Notes: generated from the letters alone by a model not told the origin. A stretch of 64,000 nt of DNA from Methylomonas methanica (GCA_001644045.1 LUUF01000050.1:276508-340507); one strand, 5' to 3'. Positions 27,718 to 36,742 are shown, counted from the first letter of the stretch. Program-made: numbers and translations.

Positions 27718-28215
27718 ATGAACAAACCGAGCATAGTATTAGCCGGACTGTTAATTTTTTCCGCAAGCGCACTGGCAGTGGAGCACGCCAGCCCAAAACC
27801 AAGCAATGCTTCGGTATTGCCGTATTCGGCGGAGCAAACCGAGCAAACCTTCAGCAAGACCGTACACGGCGGCGTCCAGCATGTCGTGGCCAAAGCCGCA
27901 GACAATGTGCAGGTCGTCAAAGCCATCCAATCGCATCTGTTCAAAATTGCCGGCGATTTTAGAAAAGGCGATTTTTCCGTGACCGAACGTTTACACGGTG
28001 CGGATATGCCGGGTCTGGCGCAATTGAAAAAGGCCGAGCCGGGCGACATTCGCTTTGACTACAAATCCTTGGATAATGGCGCGCAAATCCATTATTCCAG
28101 CGAATATCCGAAGTATGTACAGGCCTTGCACGAATGGTTCGACGCGCAGGCCAGCGAACACGGTGCTACTGCGATACCCGGTCATAATCAACATCATCTG
28201 ACTCCCGCGGAATAA
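27718..28215 (+). CDS. Secreted copper-operon-associated protein, function unknown
   Basis: A 165-residue protein with a cleavable signal peptide (IVLAGLLIFSASALA). The mature part has a conserved-looking segment KTVHGGVQHVV, FRKGDFS, LHGADMPGL and IHYSSEYPKYVQALHEWFDAQ. From memory, homologues are sometimes misannotated as aspartate carbamoyltransferase; nothing here supports that enzyme. ATG 27718 has GAGGAG 7 bases upstream. It follows copB by about 130 bases and is ended by a clear terminator. Confidence 0.75.
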   Translation: MNKPSIVLAGLLIFSASALAVEHASPKPSNASVLPYSAEQTEQTFSKTVHGGVQHVVAKAADNVQVVKAIQSHLFKIAGDFRKGDFSVTERLHGADMPGLAQLKKAEPGDIRFDYKSLDNGAQIHYSSEYPKYVQALHEWFDAQASEHGATAIPGHNQHHLTPAE

Positions 28216-28221
28216 ACTGGG

Positions 28222-28260
28222 CGCCACACAGCCGCCGGCAACGGCTGCGTGGCGTTTTAT
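28222..28260 (+). terminator. Rho-independent terminator of the copper gene group
   Basis: A 13-bp stem CGCCACACAGCCG / CGGCTGCGTGGCG with one mismatch and a 7-base loop, followed by TTTTATT, six bases after the stop of the secreted protein. Confidence 0.92.
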
Positions 28261-28488
28261 TCGGCGGGATCGGCCAGTTGCTAGCCATCGCGACCGGCAG
28301 CTTTATGCCGACGAATATGGCAGAATGAAGTTCGGCACTCGCTACGTTGATGGTAGGTGTTAAGAAATCAGTAATCCCCACCCCTTTCCAGCAGGAGATG
28401 GGGCTTAACGACATTGTCCTTGAGGGAGAGGGCATTTTTAGAAGATTTCCTTGCCTAAAATAATATTGAAATTACGAGGAAAAGTTTT

Positions 28489-29526
28489 TTGAAACAATCT
28501 TTTTACGACCTAAATTATTCTGATTTAGAAGCGATTATAAATCAGAATAATTTAAACCGTTCGGCAGCGGCAGTGCTGTTTAATTGGCATTATAAGAAAA
28601 AAGAAACTGGGCAATGTTATGACAATATTGCCAAAAGCTCATTGGCCTTTATTGAAAATAATTTCGACTTTTCTCTGCCCGAAATCGATTTGGTTCATGA
28701 GTCAACAAAAGATCGAACAGTAAAGTTTCTTTTTAAGCTTAAAGACCAGCATAAAGTCGAAACCGTCCTTATTCCGTTTAATAATAAATATTCTATTTGC
28801 CTTTCGTCGCAGGTTGGCTGCGCAATGAATTGTTCTTTTTGCTTTACCGGCGAACAAGGGTTTAAAAGAAATTTGACTACCAGCGAAATCGTTGGCCAGT
28901 TTCTGCAGGCTTGGCGTTGGTTGGCAAGCAACAGGCCGGGAGAGGAGCGGATTTTAAATATCGTTTTTATGGGGCAGGGCGAACCTTTACATAATTTTGA
29001 TGCCGTCAAAAAAGCCTGTGAAATTTTTTTATCGCAACACGGAACGTCAGTTGGCGTGCAAAAAATTACTATTTCAACGGCTGGTTATATTCCTGGGCTT
29101 AAAAGATGGAGCCAGGAGATTCCTGGCGTTAACCTGGCGCTGTCGCTGCATTCACCGTTTGCGGAAAAGAGAAACGAGCTTATTCCCATCAATAAAAAAT
29201 ATCCGCTGGACGAGGTATTGGCCTATATTGACAAGATACCTTTAAATAAAAAGCAATTTGTTACTTATGAATATATCCTGATAAAGGATTTTAACGATAC
29301 TGCGGATGATGCTAAAAAATTGGGGGCATTATTGGAAGGCAAAGAAGCCTATATAAACCTAATTCCTTTTAACTCATTCCCGGGATCGCGTTACGAGAGT
29401 CCGGATTTGGATAAAATTGAAAAATTTAAAGAGGTTTTAGATACGTTTAAAATCACGACTTTAATAAGAATTGCGAAAGGCGACGACGTATTGGCAGCAT
29501 GCGGACAACTCAATTCTAAAAATTAA
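28489..29526 (+). CDS. RlmN/Cfr-family radical SAM RNA methyltransferase
   Basis: A 345-residue radical SAM enzyme. The iron-sulfur motif is C-A-M-N-C-S-F-C, and the flanks match RlmN and Cfr (SSQVGCAMNCSFCFTG, NIVFMGQGEPL, ISTAGYIPG, LALSLHSPF...LIPIN, DDVLAACGQL with the C-terminal methyl-carrying Cys). RlmN makes m2A2503 in 23S rRNA and m2A37 in tRNA; Cfr makes m8A2503. The N-terminal RNA-binding part is divergent. Start is a TTG 8 bases after ACGAGGA. The gene is visibly more AT-rich than its neighbours, which suggests transfer and a paralogue rather than the housekeeping RlmN. Confidence 0.85.
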   Translation: MKQSFYDLNYSDLEAIINQNNLNRSAAAVLFNWHYKKKETGQCYDNIAKSSLAFIENNFDFSLPEIDLVHESTKDRTVKFLFKLKDQHKVETVLIPFNNKYSICLSSQVGCAMNCSFCFTGEQGFKRNLTTSEIVGQFLQAWRWLASNRPGEERILNIVFMGQGEPLHNFDAVKKACEIFLSQHGTSVGVQKITISTAGYIPGLKRWSQEIPGVNLALSLHSPFAEKRNELIPINKKYPLDEVLAYIDKIPLNKKQFVTYEYILIKDFNDTADDAKKLGALLEGKEAYINLIPFNSFPGSRYESPDLDKIEKFKEVLDTFKITTLIRIAKGDDVLAACGQLNSKN

Positions 29527-29674
29527 AATAACTATTCAGCGAACCCACTGTAGGGGTCGAAGTCATTCGGCCTACACATGCTTTGGATAAAAAATACATA
29601 AAATCGTAATTCAACAAATAAATCATCGTGCTAGACTCGAGCGCAGACATTAAATATTTCGTCAGGATTGCAAT

Positions 29675-30229
29675 ATGACAACTGCGCGGACCAGCCACAC
29701 ACACCCACTTCAAATCGCGGAAGTACGTGCCGGCCCGTCGCATGGACGGATAGGAATCACCTTCTGCCCCGGCAAGCACGACCATTTTGCTTATACCGGT
29801 GCCTGGGAGCGCGACCTTGGCATCGATTTGGACGCCATCGCTGCCTGGGGGGCAAAGCTGGTGCTGACGCTAGTCGAACCCGCTGAACTCAAGGCCCTTA
29901 AAGTGCCGCAGCTTGGGCATGAAATTCGCAGACGCAGCATAGCGTGGCTGCATCTGCCCATTGCCGACTTTTCCGTGCCTACCCAGGCTTTCGAACAACA
30001 GTGGGCCACGCAAGGCCATGAGATCCGCCAGCTATTACGTAATGGCGACGATGTGCTGGTGCATTGCAAGGGTGGCCTGGGACGGGCGGGCATGATCGCG
30101 GGGCGGCTACTGGCGGAATTAGGCATGGATTCCGAAGAGGCGATCCATGCCGTTCGTAGCGTGCGCAATGGCGCCATCGAAACGCCCGCGCAACTGGCCT
30201 TGGTGCGGCGAACCAAGCCAATTCCATGA
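29675..30229 (+). CDS. Dual-specificity/CDKN3-like protein phosphatase
   Basis: A 184-residue protein with the P-loop HCKGGLGRAG (HCX5R), preceded by an acid-loop candidate PIADFSVP and the N-terminal segment ITFCPGKHDHFAYTG.W.RDL. This is the layout of the CDKN3-like family of cysteine phosphatases. Substrate is unknown. A kinase-like gene follows about 125 bases downstream on the same strand, so the two may act as an opposing pair. Confidence 0.82.
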   Translation: MTTARTSHTHPLQIAEVRAGPSHGRIGITFCPGKHDHFAYTGAWERDLGIDLDAIAAWGAKLVLTLVEPAELKALKVPQLGHEIRRRSIAWLHLPIADFSVPTQAFEQQWATQGHEIRQLLRNGDDVLVHCKGGLGRAGMIAGRLLAELGMDSEEAIHAVRSVRNGAIETPAQLALVRRTKPIP

Positions 30230-30248
30230 AGATTATGTCGCAAAAGCC

Positions 30249-30308
30249 GAATGTAGCTTGGGCAAAGCGAAGCCCAACGAAATCAAAATGTCGGGCTTCA
30301 TTACATTC
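30249..30308 (+). repeat. Compound intergenic inverted repeat (REP/MITE-like)
   Basis: Outer arms GAATGTA / TACATTC enclose the hairpin TTGGGC-aaagcgaa-GCCCAA and a second GAAGCCC / GGGCTTC pairing. This form is typical of short palindromic intergenic repeats. It lies between the phosphatase and the kinase-like gene. Confidence 0.65.
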
Positions 30309-30354
30309 AGCCGAACCTACTTTTTACGATAGCCTCCTAAATCGAAGTAAAGCG

Positions 30355-31044
30355 ATGAGCGCAGACATGCCAATGATCGACACCACCGCTATGCAGCGGA
30401 TTGTCGGGCAATTGGGCACCAACCCCGCGGGTATTTTTCAGAACGACACAGGAAAGCGCTTCTATGTGAAGACGCTGGAATCTCCGGAGCATGCACGCAA
30501 TGAGCTGATCGCCGCCAAGCTCTACCAACTGGCTGGCGCGCCGACTTTGACCTATGTACTCACAACAGCGCCTGAGCAGATCGCGACTGAGTGGGTTAAA
30601 CTCGACAAGAAGTGCATCGCACATCTCAGCGAAAGCGAACGCAAACAGGCGCAACAATGGTTTGGTGTGCATGCCTGGACCGCCAACTGGGACGCCGCCG
30701 GCTTCAATGGCGACAACCAGGGTGTTGTCAACGGCAAAGTGTTAACCCTTGATGTGGGTGGAGCGCTGGCATTCCGGGCTCAGGGCGATCCCAAAGGCAA
30801 AGCCTTCGGCACCCGCGTCGACGAACTCGACGTGCTGCGCAGCGACGACGGCAACCCGCACGCAGTCAAGCTCTTCGCTGATATGAGTGCTGATGACGTC
30901 AAAGAGGCCATCATGGTGGTACTACGGATTCCCGATGAAAAGATTCGTCAGCTTATTATTGACAGCGGCGGCAGCCACGGGCTGGCCGAGAAAATGATTG
31001 CGCGCAAAGCCGATATGGCTGGGCGGGCGGTAGTTTTCGCATAA
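30355..31044 (+). CDS. Kinase-like protein (HipA/PI3K-like fold suspected)
   Basis: A 229-residue protein. A glycine-rich N-terminal loop (GTNPAGIF) is followed by a lysine strand (FYVKTLE), a conserved helix Glu (ARNELIAAKLYQ), a catalytic-type loop WTANWDAAGFNGDNQG and a metal-binding-type LTLDVGGAL. These match the order of kinase motifs in HipA/actin-fragmin-kinase-like proteins. I start it at ATG 30355, because the longer frame to 30226 would translate the intergenic repeat. The substrate is unknown. It is paired with the phosphatase gene upstream. Confidence 0.6.
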   Translation: MSADMPMIDTTAMQRIVGQLGTNPAGIFQNDTGKRFYVKTLESPEHARNELIAAKLYQLAGAPTLTYVLTTAPEQIATEWVKLDKKCIAHLSESERKQAQQWFGVHAWTANWDAAGFNGDNQGVVNGKVLTLDVGGALAFRAQGDPKGKAFGTRVDELDVLRSDDGNPHAVKLFADMSADDVKEAIMVVLRIPDEKIRQLIIDSGGSHGLAEKMIARKADMAGRAVVFA

Positions 31045-31382
31045 GAATTGATCGGTCTGCTGCCTCCGGCCAAGAGGCGGCCTTCGTCCGCGACTGTGCT
31101 CAGTCACTCAGGGGGCAGCTCCGCACAACAAACAGTCGTTCGGAGCCACTCCCCAATGAGACGTTGGGGCGGTGATATGATAACCCGTAGATTCCCCTGT
31201 CGAGCCGAGACATCCGCGGCCTTCTTGTTTGCGAAACACGAGTGAGCTAGCAGCGGGATGCATGAGCTCAGGTAGCAGCCGCCGATTGCGTTTCGCAATT
31301 TGTAGGAGTCACGACTAACATGCAGAACATTTAAACCCGGTAGTCGTTCCAAAGTAGACCACACGCATCGGAGAAAACCATC
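31045..31382. other. 338-bp intergenic region without a visible gene
   Basis: No coding frame with a sensible start is seen. The sequence has no long palindrome or terminator I can support. It probably holds the promoter of the HsdR-N-like gene; CGGAGAAAACCATC just before its ATG supplies the ribosome-binding site. Confidence 0.4.
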
Positions 31383-33065
31383 ATGAACCCGCTTTTGTCC
31401 GGTTCGCTCGACGTCGACATGCTACTAGTGTCGAAACAATCGGAGCCGCTTACACCCGAAAAAGTCGATACGTTGCGACACATACAAAACTACGATGTCT
31501 CGAAGTTTAACGAAGCCGAGGTGCGCTCTTACATCATCGATCCGATGTTGCGAGTCTTGGGGTATGACAAAGGAACGCCTTTCTCGACCAGTCTCGAGCG
31601 CCAACTAACCTTTGTGGGACAAACGCGCCGGTCTGACTACCACGTTCACTTGTGGGATGAGAACTTTTGGTTGTTGGAAGCAAAGCGACCACGGATCGGC
31701 ATCTCCTCATTCGGCTACGAAGACTTCTCTCAGGCGTTGGAGTACTCGGTTCACCCCAGTGTGAATGCAGCCTTGATCGTGCTATGCGACGGGTTAAAGC
31801 TTGAAATCTTTGATCGTGAGGTAGACGTCGAAAATCCGGTTCTGCGCGTCGAGATAAAAAACCTCGTAGCCGAATTCGACAAGGTGCGAGCGATACTCGA
31901 ACCAATGCAGGTTTGGTTCTTTCAAAAGCGACGTATCATTCGTCTGCTGGATCGCGTCTTCGACAAAGAGTTCGTCATGAATCGGGTCGAGGAATTTTCG
32001 GACCTGCTGCCACGCAGGCTCCGTGCCAAGCAGAACACGATAGTTGAGAACTTCCGCAAAACGGTGAAGCCAGACTCCGACGCGCAACGAGAGAAGGCTC
32101 AGTCGGCATCGTTGCCCGAGCTCACCGAACTTTACATGAAGTTCGATTTTCCTATTCCCGTCGACAATGCAGTGAACAGGCGGCTCATAGAGCTTAGTTT
32201 GCCCGAAAGCTTCAACGTTATGTACAGGATCTTCCCTGACCGCCCCAGGGCCGCCAACGACGCCTTCATGTCGCAGGCCGCTGCTTATCTGGCGGGATTG
32301 GCTGAAAAGCGCGACACCGTGGAGTGGCTTCCGGCATGGCTAGCTCCGGGCATACAGGGAGGTGCAGAGCTGGATGCATCAATAAAATATTTTTTGGATC
32401 AGTGCCTTACTTACTTCGAAGACTACGAGCCATACCGGCTCGTGCTGCTTGCGACAAACGCGGTCTCGCGTATCGCCAAGATCAATGTAATCTCGAATAA
32501 TGCAATTCAAAAGTTGGGGGCAGATTTGCACGCCTTCGCACGGCTTACCATCCCCGAAATTTCATGGGCCCAAGTGATAGCCTCGCCTGAGGAACAACTG
32601 ATCAATCTGATCGACATGCAAGCAATTGCAGCCTTGGACGACTTCGTTGTGAAGAATAAAATGGAAAAAGGAGGCTTCAAGATCGAGTCAGCAAAGCATC
32701 AGCTCCGTGGTTACTGGGAGCTGGAGAAAAAACTGCTTGCTGCCATCCCAAATTACAAGGCACTTTTGGCGGAAAGGCGGCCCGGAAAGATGCGTGTGAC
32801 AGAATGCGCTAGCGTGACCTATGACAATCTAGGACACGCAACAATTGCCAGATTACATAGATTTCCAAAATGGAAGAGCTACCTTCTTACGGAAAGACGT
32901 GAACTCGTTGAGCAAGTTGCGTCCACCGGTTCCTGGGCAGCAAAAGAATTGCTTGGGTTAAAGATTGAAGATGAATTTCCTAGAATGAAGGACGATCAAT
33001 TGGCGGATAGATTTTTTCTTGGTGACATTGACACATTGCGGGCAATACGTAGCGGGTATTCATGA
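31383..33065 (+). CDS. HsdR N-terminal (PD-D/ExK) nuclease-like protein
   Basis: A 560-residue protein. Residues about 45-130 match the type I restriction HsdR N-terminal nuclease domain: YIIDPMLRVLGYD, then SDYHVHL (metal-binding Asp) and NFWLLEAKRP (ExK). No helicase motifs follow; the rest is helical and unrecognised. There are no hsdM or hsdS genes beside it. It could be a solitary defence nuclease or a regulatory HsdR-N protein. The gene has its own base composition and lies among accessory genes. Confidence 0.7.
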   Translation: MNPLLSGSLDVDMLLVSKQSEPLTPEKVDTLRHIQNYDVSKFNEAEVRSYIIDPMLRVLGYDKGTPFSTSLERQLTFVGQTRRSDYHVHLWDENFWLLEAKRPRIGISSFGYEDFSQALEYSVHPSVNAALIVLCDGLKLEIFDREVDVENPVLRVEIKNLVAEFDKVRAILEPMQVWFFQKRRIIRLLDRVFDKEFVMNRVEEFSDLLPRRLRAKQNTIVENFRKTVKPDSDAQREKAQSASLPELTELYMKFDFPIPVDNAVNRRLIELSLPESFNVMYRIFPDRPRAANDAFMSQAAAYLAGLAEKRDTVEWLPAWLAPGIQGGAELDASIKYFLDQCLTYFEDYEPYRLVLLATNAVSRIAKINVISNNAIQKLGADLHAFARLTIPEISWAQVIASPEEQLINLIDMQAIAALDDFVVKNKMEKGGFKIESAKHQLRGYWELEKKLLAAIPNYKALLAERRPGKMRVTECASVTYDNLGHATIARLHRFPKWKSYLLTERRELVEQVASTGSWAAKELLGLKIEDEFPRMKDDQLADRFFLGDIDTLRAIRSGYS

Positions 33066-33323
33066 TCTTAAAAATGTTGTAATCCAACGTGTTCCTCTGA
33101 CCGTCCGTCCGGCAAACGAACTGGAACGGCAGCAAATTGTTCCTATATAGATATGAAGAGTGCGCTAACGAATGGGACCTACGATGGCACAATCAAGTGC
33201 CGATGCATCCATGGAATGGCACTTCCGCTCCGATATGAGCCGCTCTCAGTCGTGACAGCAACGGGTCGCTTGCGACAATTCGCTAACTGAATCGCTGGCC
33301 GACAACGCATTGCTAGGCCGTCT

Positions 33324-34253
33324 CTATTCCGGCAGACAAAGCAGCCATGTAGGCATCAGGCGTGTAAACACTTCTATTCCTGCAAGTTCGCGTCGCAAGA
33401 TAGTCCAACGGGCCAGATCAAACGAATCCCGGTACAAATACGCAACCCAATCTGCTAATAACACTGCGGCATAGGTTTCGGTATCGTTATTCTCGCAGAT
33501 AGCAAGACCGGCGCTGTGCTGGTACCCGGTCACAACGGTAGTCTCATCATAGCCCCAGCGATGTAATGCAAGCGCTGTCATGCCGGCATGAAATGTCGTC
33601 TCCTCGGGCAGGCTCGATTCCGCAGTCGACACAACTGGATCGAGTGCCGTCGGCAGCTCGGAGAAATGCATGTCGGCAAACAAGGTTTGAACGTGCGCGG
33701 CAAGTTCCGATGTATTCGCCGCATGCCAGAAATTGAAGACGACTGTTTGGCGCGGCTGGGTAACCTCGGTAACGCCGTGGTATGAATCGGCGTGTAGCAA
33801 AAAGCCAAAGGCTTTGTTGTACTCGGGATTAACCCTGAAAACCGCTTCACTCTCCGGCGAAGCGAATAATTCCAGAACACCGCCATGTTCAGCTTGCCAT
33901 TGCTTATTGAGTTGCACGACCAGACGAACAATCTCATAGCCCACTAGCGGCCGGTCGCTGTGTATGCCAATGACGTGTCCAGGCAGCATGCGTTGAGCGG
34001 TGATCAGAACACGATTTGTGAGGGGCAAACCTGTAATCTCGCGCATTCTGCCTAGTACTTTCATCTGAAACGGAGTTGGAATATGCTCGGTAACGTCTCT
34101 AAGAGAACACCGGTAAAACGCTCCATCCCGATGCTGCCACTCGCCGTCTTGCAAAAATAGAGCCTCAAGCGCAGCACACTGCTCCTCGGAAAATGCAGTA
34201 TTTACATAAAAAAAGGGGAACGGGCTATCGTGGTGGATGGGCTGCGAGAGCAA
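33324..34253 (-). CDS. 2-oxoglutarate/Fe(II)-dependent oxygenase
   Basis: A 309-residue protein. The iron triad is visible as H-S-D in GIHSDRP and the distal His in SYHGVTEV, followed by the 2OG-binding Arg (PRQTVVFNFW); HGGVLELF lies between. The C-terminal third is helical and lacks a known motif. The start is a TTG with AGGAG eight bases upstream. The substrate is unknown; the family includes prolyl hydroxylase-like and modified-peptide enzymes. Confidence 0.78.
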   Translation of the reverse strand: MLSQPIHHDSPFPFFYVNTAFSEEQCAALEALFLQDGEWQHRDGAFYRCSLRDVTEHIPTPFQMKVLGRMREITGLPLTNRVLITAQRMLPGHVIGIHSDRPLVGYEIVRLVVQLNKQWQAEHGGVLELFASPESEAVFRVNPEYNKAFGFLLHADSYHGVTEVTQPRQTVVFNFWHAANTSELAAHVQTLFADMHFSELPTALDPVVSTAESSLPEETTFHAGMTALALHRWGYDETTVVTGYQHSAGLAICENNDTETYAAVLLADWVAYLYRDSFDLARWTILRRELAGIEVFTRLMPTWLLCLPE

Positions 34254-34439
34254 CGGCTAAACTCCTATTTGAATGATATGAGAAGGTTGTATAGGTGGAA
34301 TCAATGAGGGACAGACTCGAATGGCATGGAAAGCGGCGGCTAAGTTTGTTTTGCCAAATCTACGGTATTGGAAGCCATTTTCCAGTTTAGCACCGCAAAC
34401 CGCGAAACCTGCCTGCTCTTTCCGCGACGAACGCCCGTC

Positions 34440-34967
34440 TCAGTTGGGCGCGGGCTGGGTCGGCGGCGGATTGGAGTTTCTTTTCGCGGTAAATTCGATA
34501 GGCACATGCGCCGAGTAACCGCCTTCAGTTTGCATCACGAATTCAATTTCATCGCCGACAATTTTGCCCTGATAACGATGGATGGCTTCTTGCGCGGGGC
34601 CTGAACCGAGCGATTCCGGGGTTTTGGTAATAAAACGCAAGGTGTCACCCGCGATCGCGCCTTCTAGGATACCGTTCATGCTGCCGGTAAATGAAGCGCT
34701 GCCGTATAGCTGGGTATCGCTACCGGCGAAATTGAAGCTTTCTTGATAATCGGCGTTGGGCCAGTCGTAGCTTACCTGGGCCTGCCATAGTCCGTTGATC
34801 GCCGGCCGCTGTTCGGCGCCGCTAAACAGATCCATCAGGTTGCGGGTGGCATTGGTAAAGGTCGAGAGGCCGATAACCAGGGTGCTGACGGCTATCAGCA
34901 AGGACAGCACCGGGTTGTTTCTGATCCGGGTATTGATTTTATCCAGGCGGGTTCTTGCGTCGCTCAT
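34440..34967 (-). CDS. Membrane-anchored beta-barrel-like protein, unknown
   Basis: A 175-residue protein: a short cytoplasmic N-terminus, one membrane helix (PVLSLLIAVSTLVIGLSTF), then a C-terminal domain beginning INGLWQAQVSYDWPN with repeated strands resembling a small lipocalin- or avidin-like sheet. A similar layout (helix, then I.G.W) occurs in the protein at 54788-55300. No family is assigned. Confidence 0.55.
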   Translation of the reverse strand: MSDARTRLDKINTRIRNNPVLSLLIAVSTLVIGLSTFTNATRNLMDLFSGAEQRPAINGLWQAQVSYDWPNADYQESFNFAGSDTQLYGSASFTGSMNGILEGAIAGDTLRFITKTPESLGSGPAQEAIHRYQGKIVGDEIEFVMQTEGGYSAHVPIEFTAKRNSNPPPTQPAPN

Positions 34968-35123
34968 AGTCTGTTAAATCCGGTGTGTTTCAGATTCCGA
35001 TAGGGCAGGTGTAGTACGTTTTTTGCCCGGTTAAATAGCAGGGGGGTCTTACAGAATAAGCGTTTTAGCGGAATTATTGAATATATCTTGCCGAGTGTCC
35101 TGCCCGGTAAATTAGTCTGCCGC

Positions 35124-35231
35124 TCATAAACTTCATGAGCACGATCATAATTTTTATGACTAGCTCATCCTCTATGGTTAGCCGGTAATCAAGTCCTGCC
35201 CGCTAACGTTTCAGCATCATAAATCTTATGA
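35124..35231 (+). promoter_or_regulatory. Three 15-bp palindromic activator sites
   Basis: TCATAAACTTCATGA (35124-35138), TCATAATTTTTATGA (35145-35159) and TCATAAATCTTATGA (35217-35231) share the consensus TCATAAnnnTTATGA with one mismatch in the first. The third lies in a longer perfect dyad CAGCATCATAA-atc-TTATGATGCTG (35212-35236). Centre spacing of the first two is 21 bp, two helical turns. They lie about 90-190 bp upstream of the sigma54 promoter, as expected for enhancer-binding-protein sites. Confidence 0.85.
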
Positions 35232-35317
35232 TGCTGCCTGCAATGCATTGTCGCAACATATTCAAAAATTTCAGTAAAAATAATAGCTTAACGCTATAAG
35301 CTCGTTGTTGTGGTTCG

Positions 35318-35333
35318 TGGCATGGGTGTTGCT
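35318..35333 (+). promoter_or_regulatory. Sigma54 (-24/-12) promoter
   Basis: TGGCATGGGTGTTGCT matches the consensus TGGCACGNNNNTTGCW in all but one position, with GG and GC in exact 10-base spacing. Transcription should start near 35344, 53 bases before the first gene of the cluster at 35397. Confidence 0.88.
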
Positions 35334-35396
35334 CTATTTACTGCAACGACTTTGGTCCCGTTGTTGGATAAGCAAAATACCGGAAACTAAAACACC

Positions 35397-36362
35397 ATGC
35401 CCACACAACCTAATATCCAGATCAGAAAAATCCCCAGCGGTTATCCGGGTACCTTGCAGACGGTCGAGCAGGTCTGCGAGCTGATCAAAACCGGCGCGAA
35501 GGACTTTACGGTACGCCAGTCGGCGATCGATATTTTGCGGCAGCGCGCGGTCAAGCCCAAGGACTATCTGGCTGAAATCAAAGCCTTGTTCGAATGGGTG
35601 CAACAAAACATTCGCTATACCAAGGATACCTTTCGGGTGGAAGTGCTGCATTCCGCCAAGCGCATGTTGGAGCTGCGGGCCGGCGATTGCGACGATATGA
35701 CCATCCTGCTCGGCTCGATGCTGGAAGCCATCGGTCATCCGGTCAGGTTGGTGTTAAGCGGCGCCAATCCGGCGCGGCCGGACCAGTTCAGTCATATTTA
35801 TCTGGAAGTGCTGTATCGGGATCAATGGATTGCGCTGGACGCGACGATGCCGCACGCGATGGGCTGGTCGTCGCAAGCGCCGGTTAAAAAAGTCGTGCCA
35901 TTGCCAAGGCGTGTGGCGGCAGCGGATAGCATGTCATTACATGGTCTCGATGCGGTTCCGGAAAGGGTTTCACTATTACCGGATTTGTTGTGCGCCATCC
36001 GTCACGAAGTGTTCAAGCCTCACGATCCGCGCATCAAAACGCTTTGGCAAATACTGAGGCATCGGCATCTATTGCAAAAAAGCGCCTGGTTGCAAGCCGT
36101 GTTGCAGCGGGTTTGGCGGCAAGGTCTGGCAGCCAAACCGCGGCCGCGCTTGGCTAGGCGGCTTGAACGTTTGTTTCATGAGTGGCGGCTGTTGGTTCCT
36201 GAGCCAGCGCTTACGAGGCCAAAACCCGCATTAACGCCTGCCGCGATGCAATCCTTACGGCCGGTGGCTTTGAAGCCCGTGGGTTCGGTCAGGCCGGTAA
36301 AGATGCAATCGATGCGCGCGGTGGAATTGCAACCGCACGCACTGCGCAGTCCAAGAAAATGA
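35397..36362 (+). CDS. Transglutaminase-like (papain-fold) protein
   Basis: A 321-residue cytoplasmic-looking protein with no signal peptide. Residues about 60-170 form a transglutaminase-like core: FEWVQQNIRYTKDTFR, the nucleophile in LRAGDCDDMTILLGS, the His in QFSHIYLEV and the Asp in ALDATMPH. Such folds act as cysteine proteases, amidases or cross-linkers. The C-terminal half is basic and Pro/Met-rich, with repeated MQS(L/M)R motifs. It is the first gene after the sigma54 promoter and overlaps the next gene by four bases (ATGA). Confidence 0.82.
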   Translation: MPTQPNIQIRKIPSGYPGTLQTVEQVCELIKTGAKDFTVRQSAIDILRQRAVKPKDYLAEIKALFEWVQQNIRYTKDTFRVEVLHSAKRMLELRAGDCDDMTILLGSMLEAIGHPVRLVLSGANPARPDQFSHIYLEVLYRDQWIALDATMPHAMGWSSQAPVKKVVPLPRRVAAADSMSLHGLDAVPERVSLLPDLLCAIRHEVFKPHDPRIKTLWQILRHRHLLQKSAWLQAVLQRVWRQGLAAKPRPRLARRLERLFHEWRLLVPEPALTRPKPALTPAAMQSLRPVALKPVGSVRPVKMQSMRAVELQPHALRSPRK

Positions 36363-36703
36363 CCACGCATCAGCCGCCGTTTTCAGCGGGTAGCGGACGC
36401 GTTTTCGATGCGGTTAAGGAAGAAGATCTGGTGCAAGGCGAGGCCTTGTACAGCCGGTTCAACAGTTTCGGCGCAACCGGCGTGATGAAGGTTAAACATT
36501 GTCGAACCATTCCGCCCGTTGTGGTGGAACTGGGCGAATTGGTCGGTCTGATCTATCGCTCCGACAAGGGACAGCAGGGACAGAAACTGACTTACATCCA
36601 CCGTATGGACGATCCGCCCAGACTGGTCAGCAATGTCGAAGGCACGCAACTTTACATCGTCGGCGGCAGTTATCGGGTCACGGCGCAAGGTATCGAAGGC
36701 TAG
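36359..36703 (+). CDS. Small cluster protein, unknown
   Basis: A 114-residue protein without signal or membrane helix. It is beta-rich in the second half (PPVVVELGELVGLIYRS, LTYIHRMDDPPRLVSN, QLYIVGGSYRVTAQGIEG), suggesting a compact sheet domain. It overlaps the transglutaminase-like gene by ATGA, so it is made in step with it. No family is recognised. Confidence 0.72.
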   Translation: MTTHQPPFSAGSGRVFDAVKEEDLVQGEALYSRFNSFGATGVMKVKHCRTIPPVVVELGELVGLIYRSDKGQQGQKLTYIHRMDDPPRLVSNVEGTQLYIVGGSYRVTAQGIEG

Positions 36704-36742
36704 ATCAACGGTAGCAACAAACCGGAAACATCGGAGGCTGTG

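Noticed and set aside
28345..28400. Possible CRISPR or second terminator in the gap before the RlmN-like gene
   Set aside because: Only a weak CCCCACCCC / GGGGCTT similarity is present; no repeat array and no U-tract.
30226..30354. N-terminal extension of the kinase-like gene
   Set aside because: It would translate the compound inverted repeat at 30249-30308; the motif-bearing protein starts sensibly at 30355.
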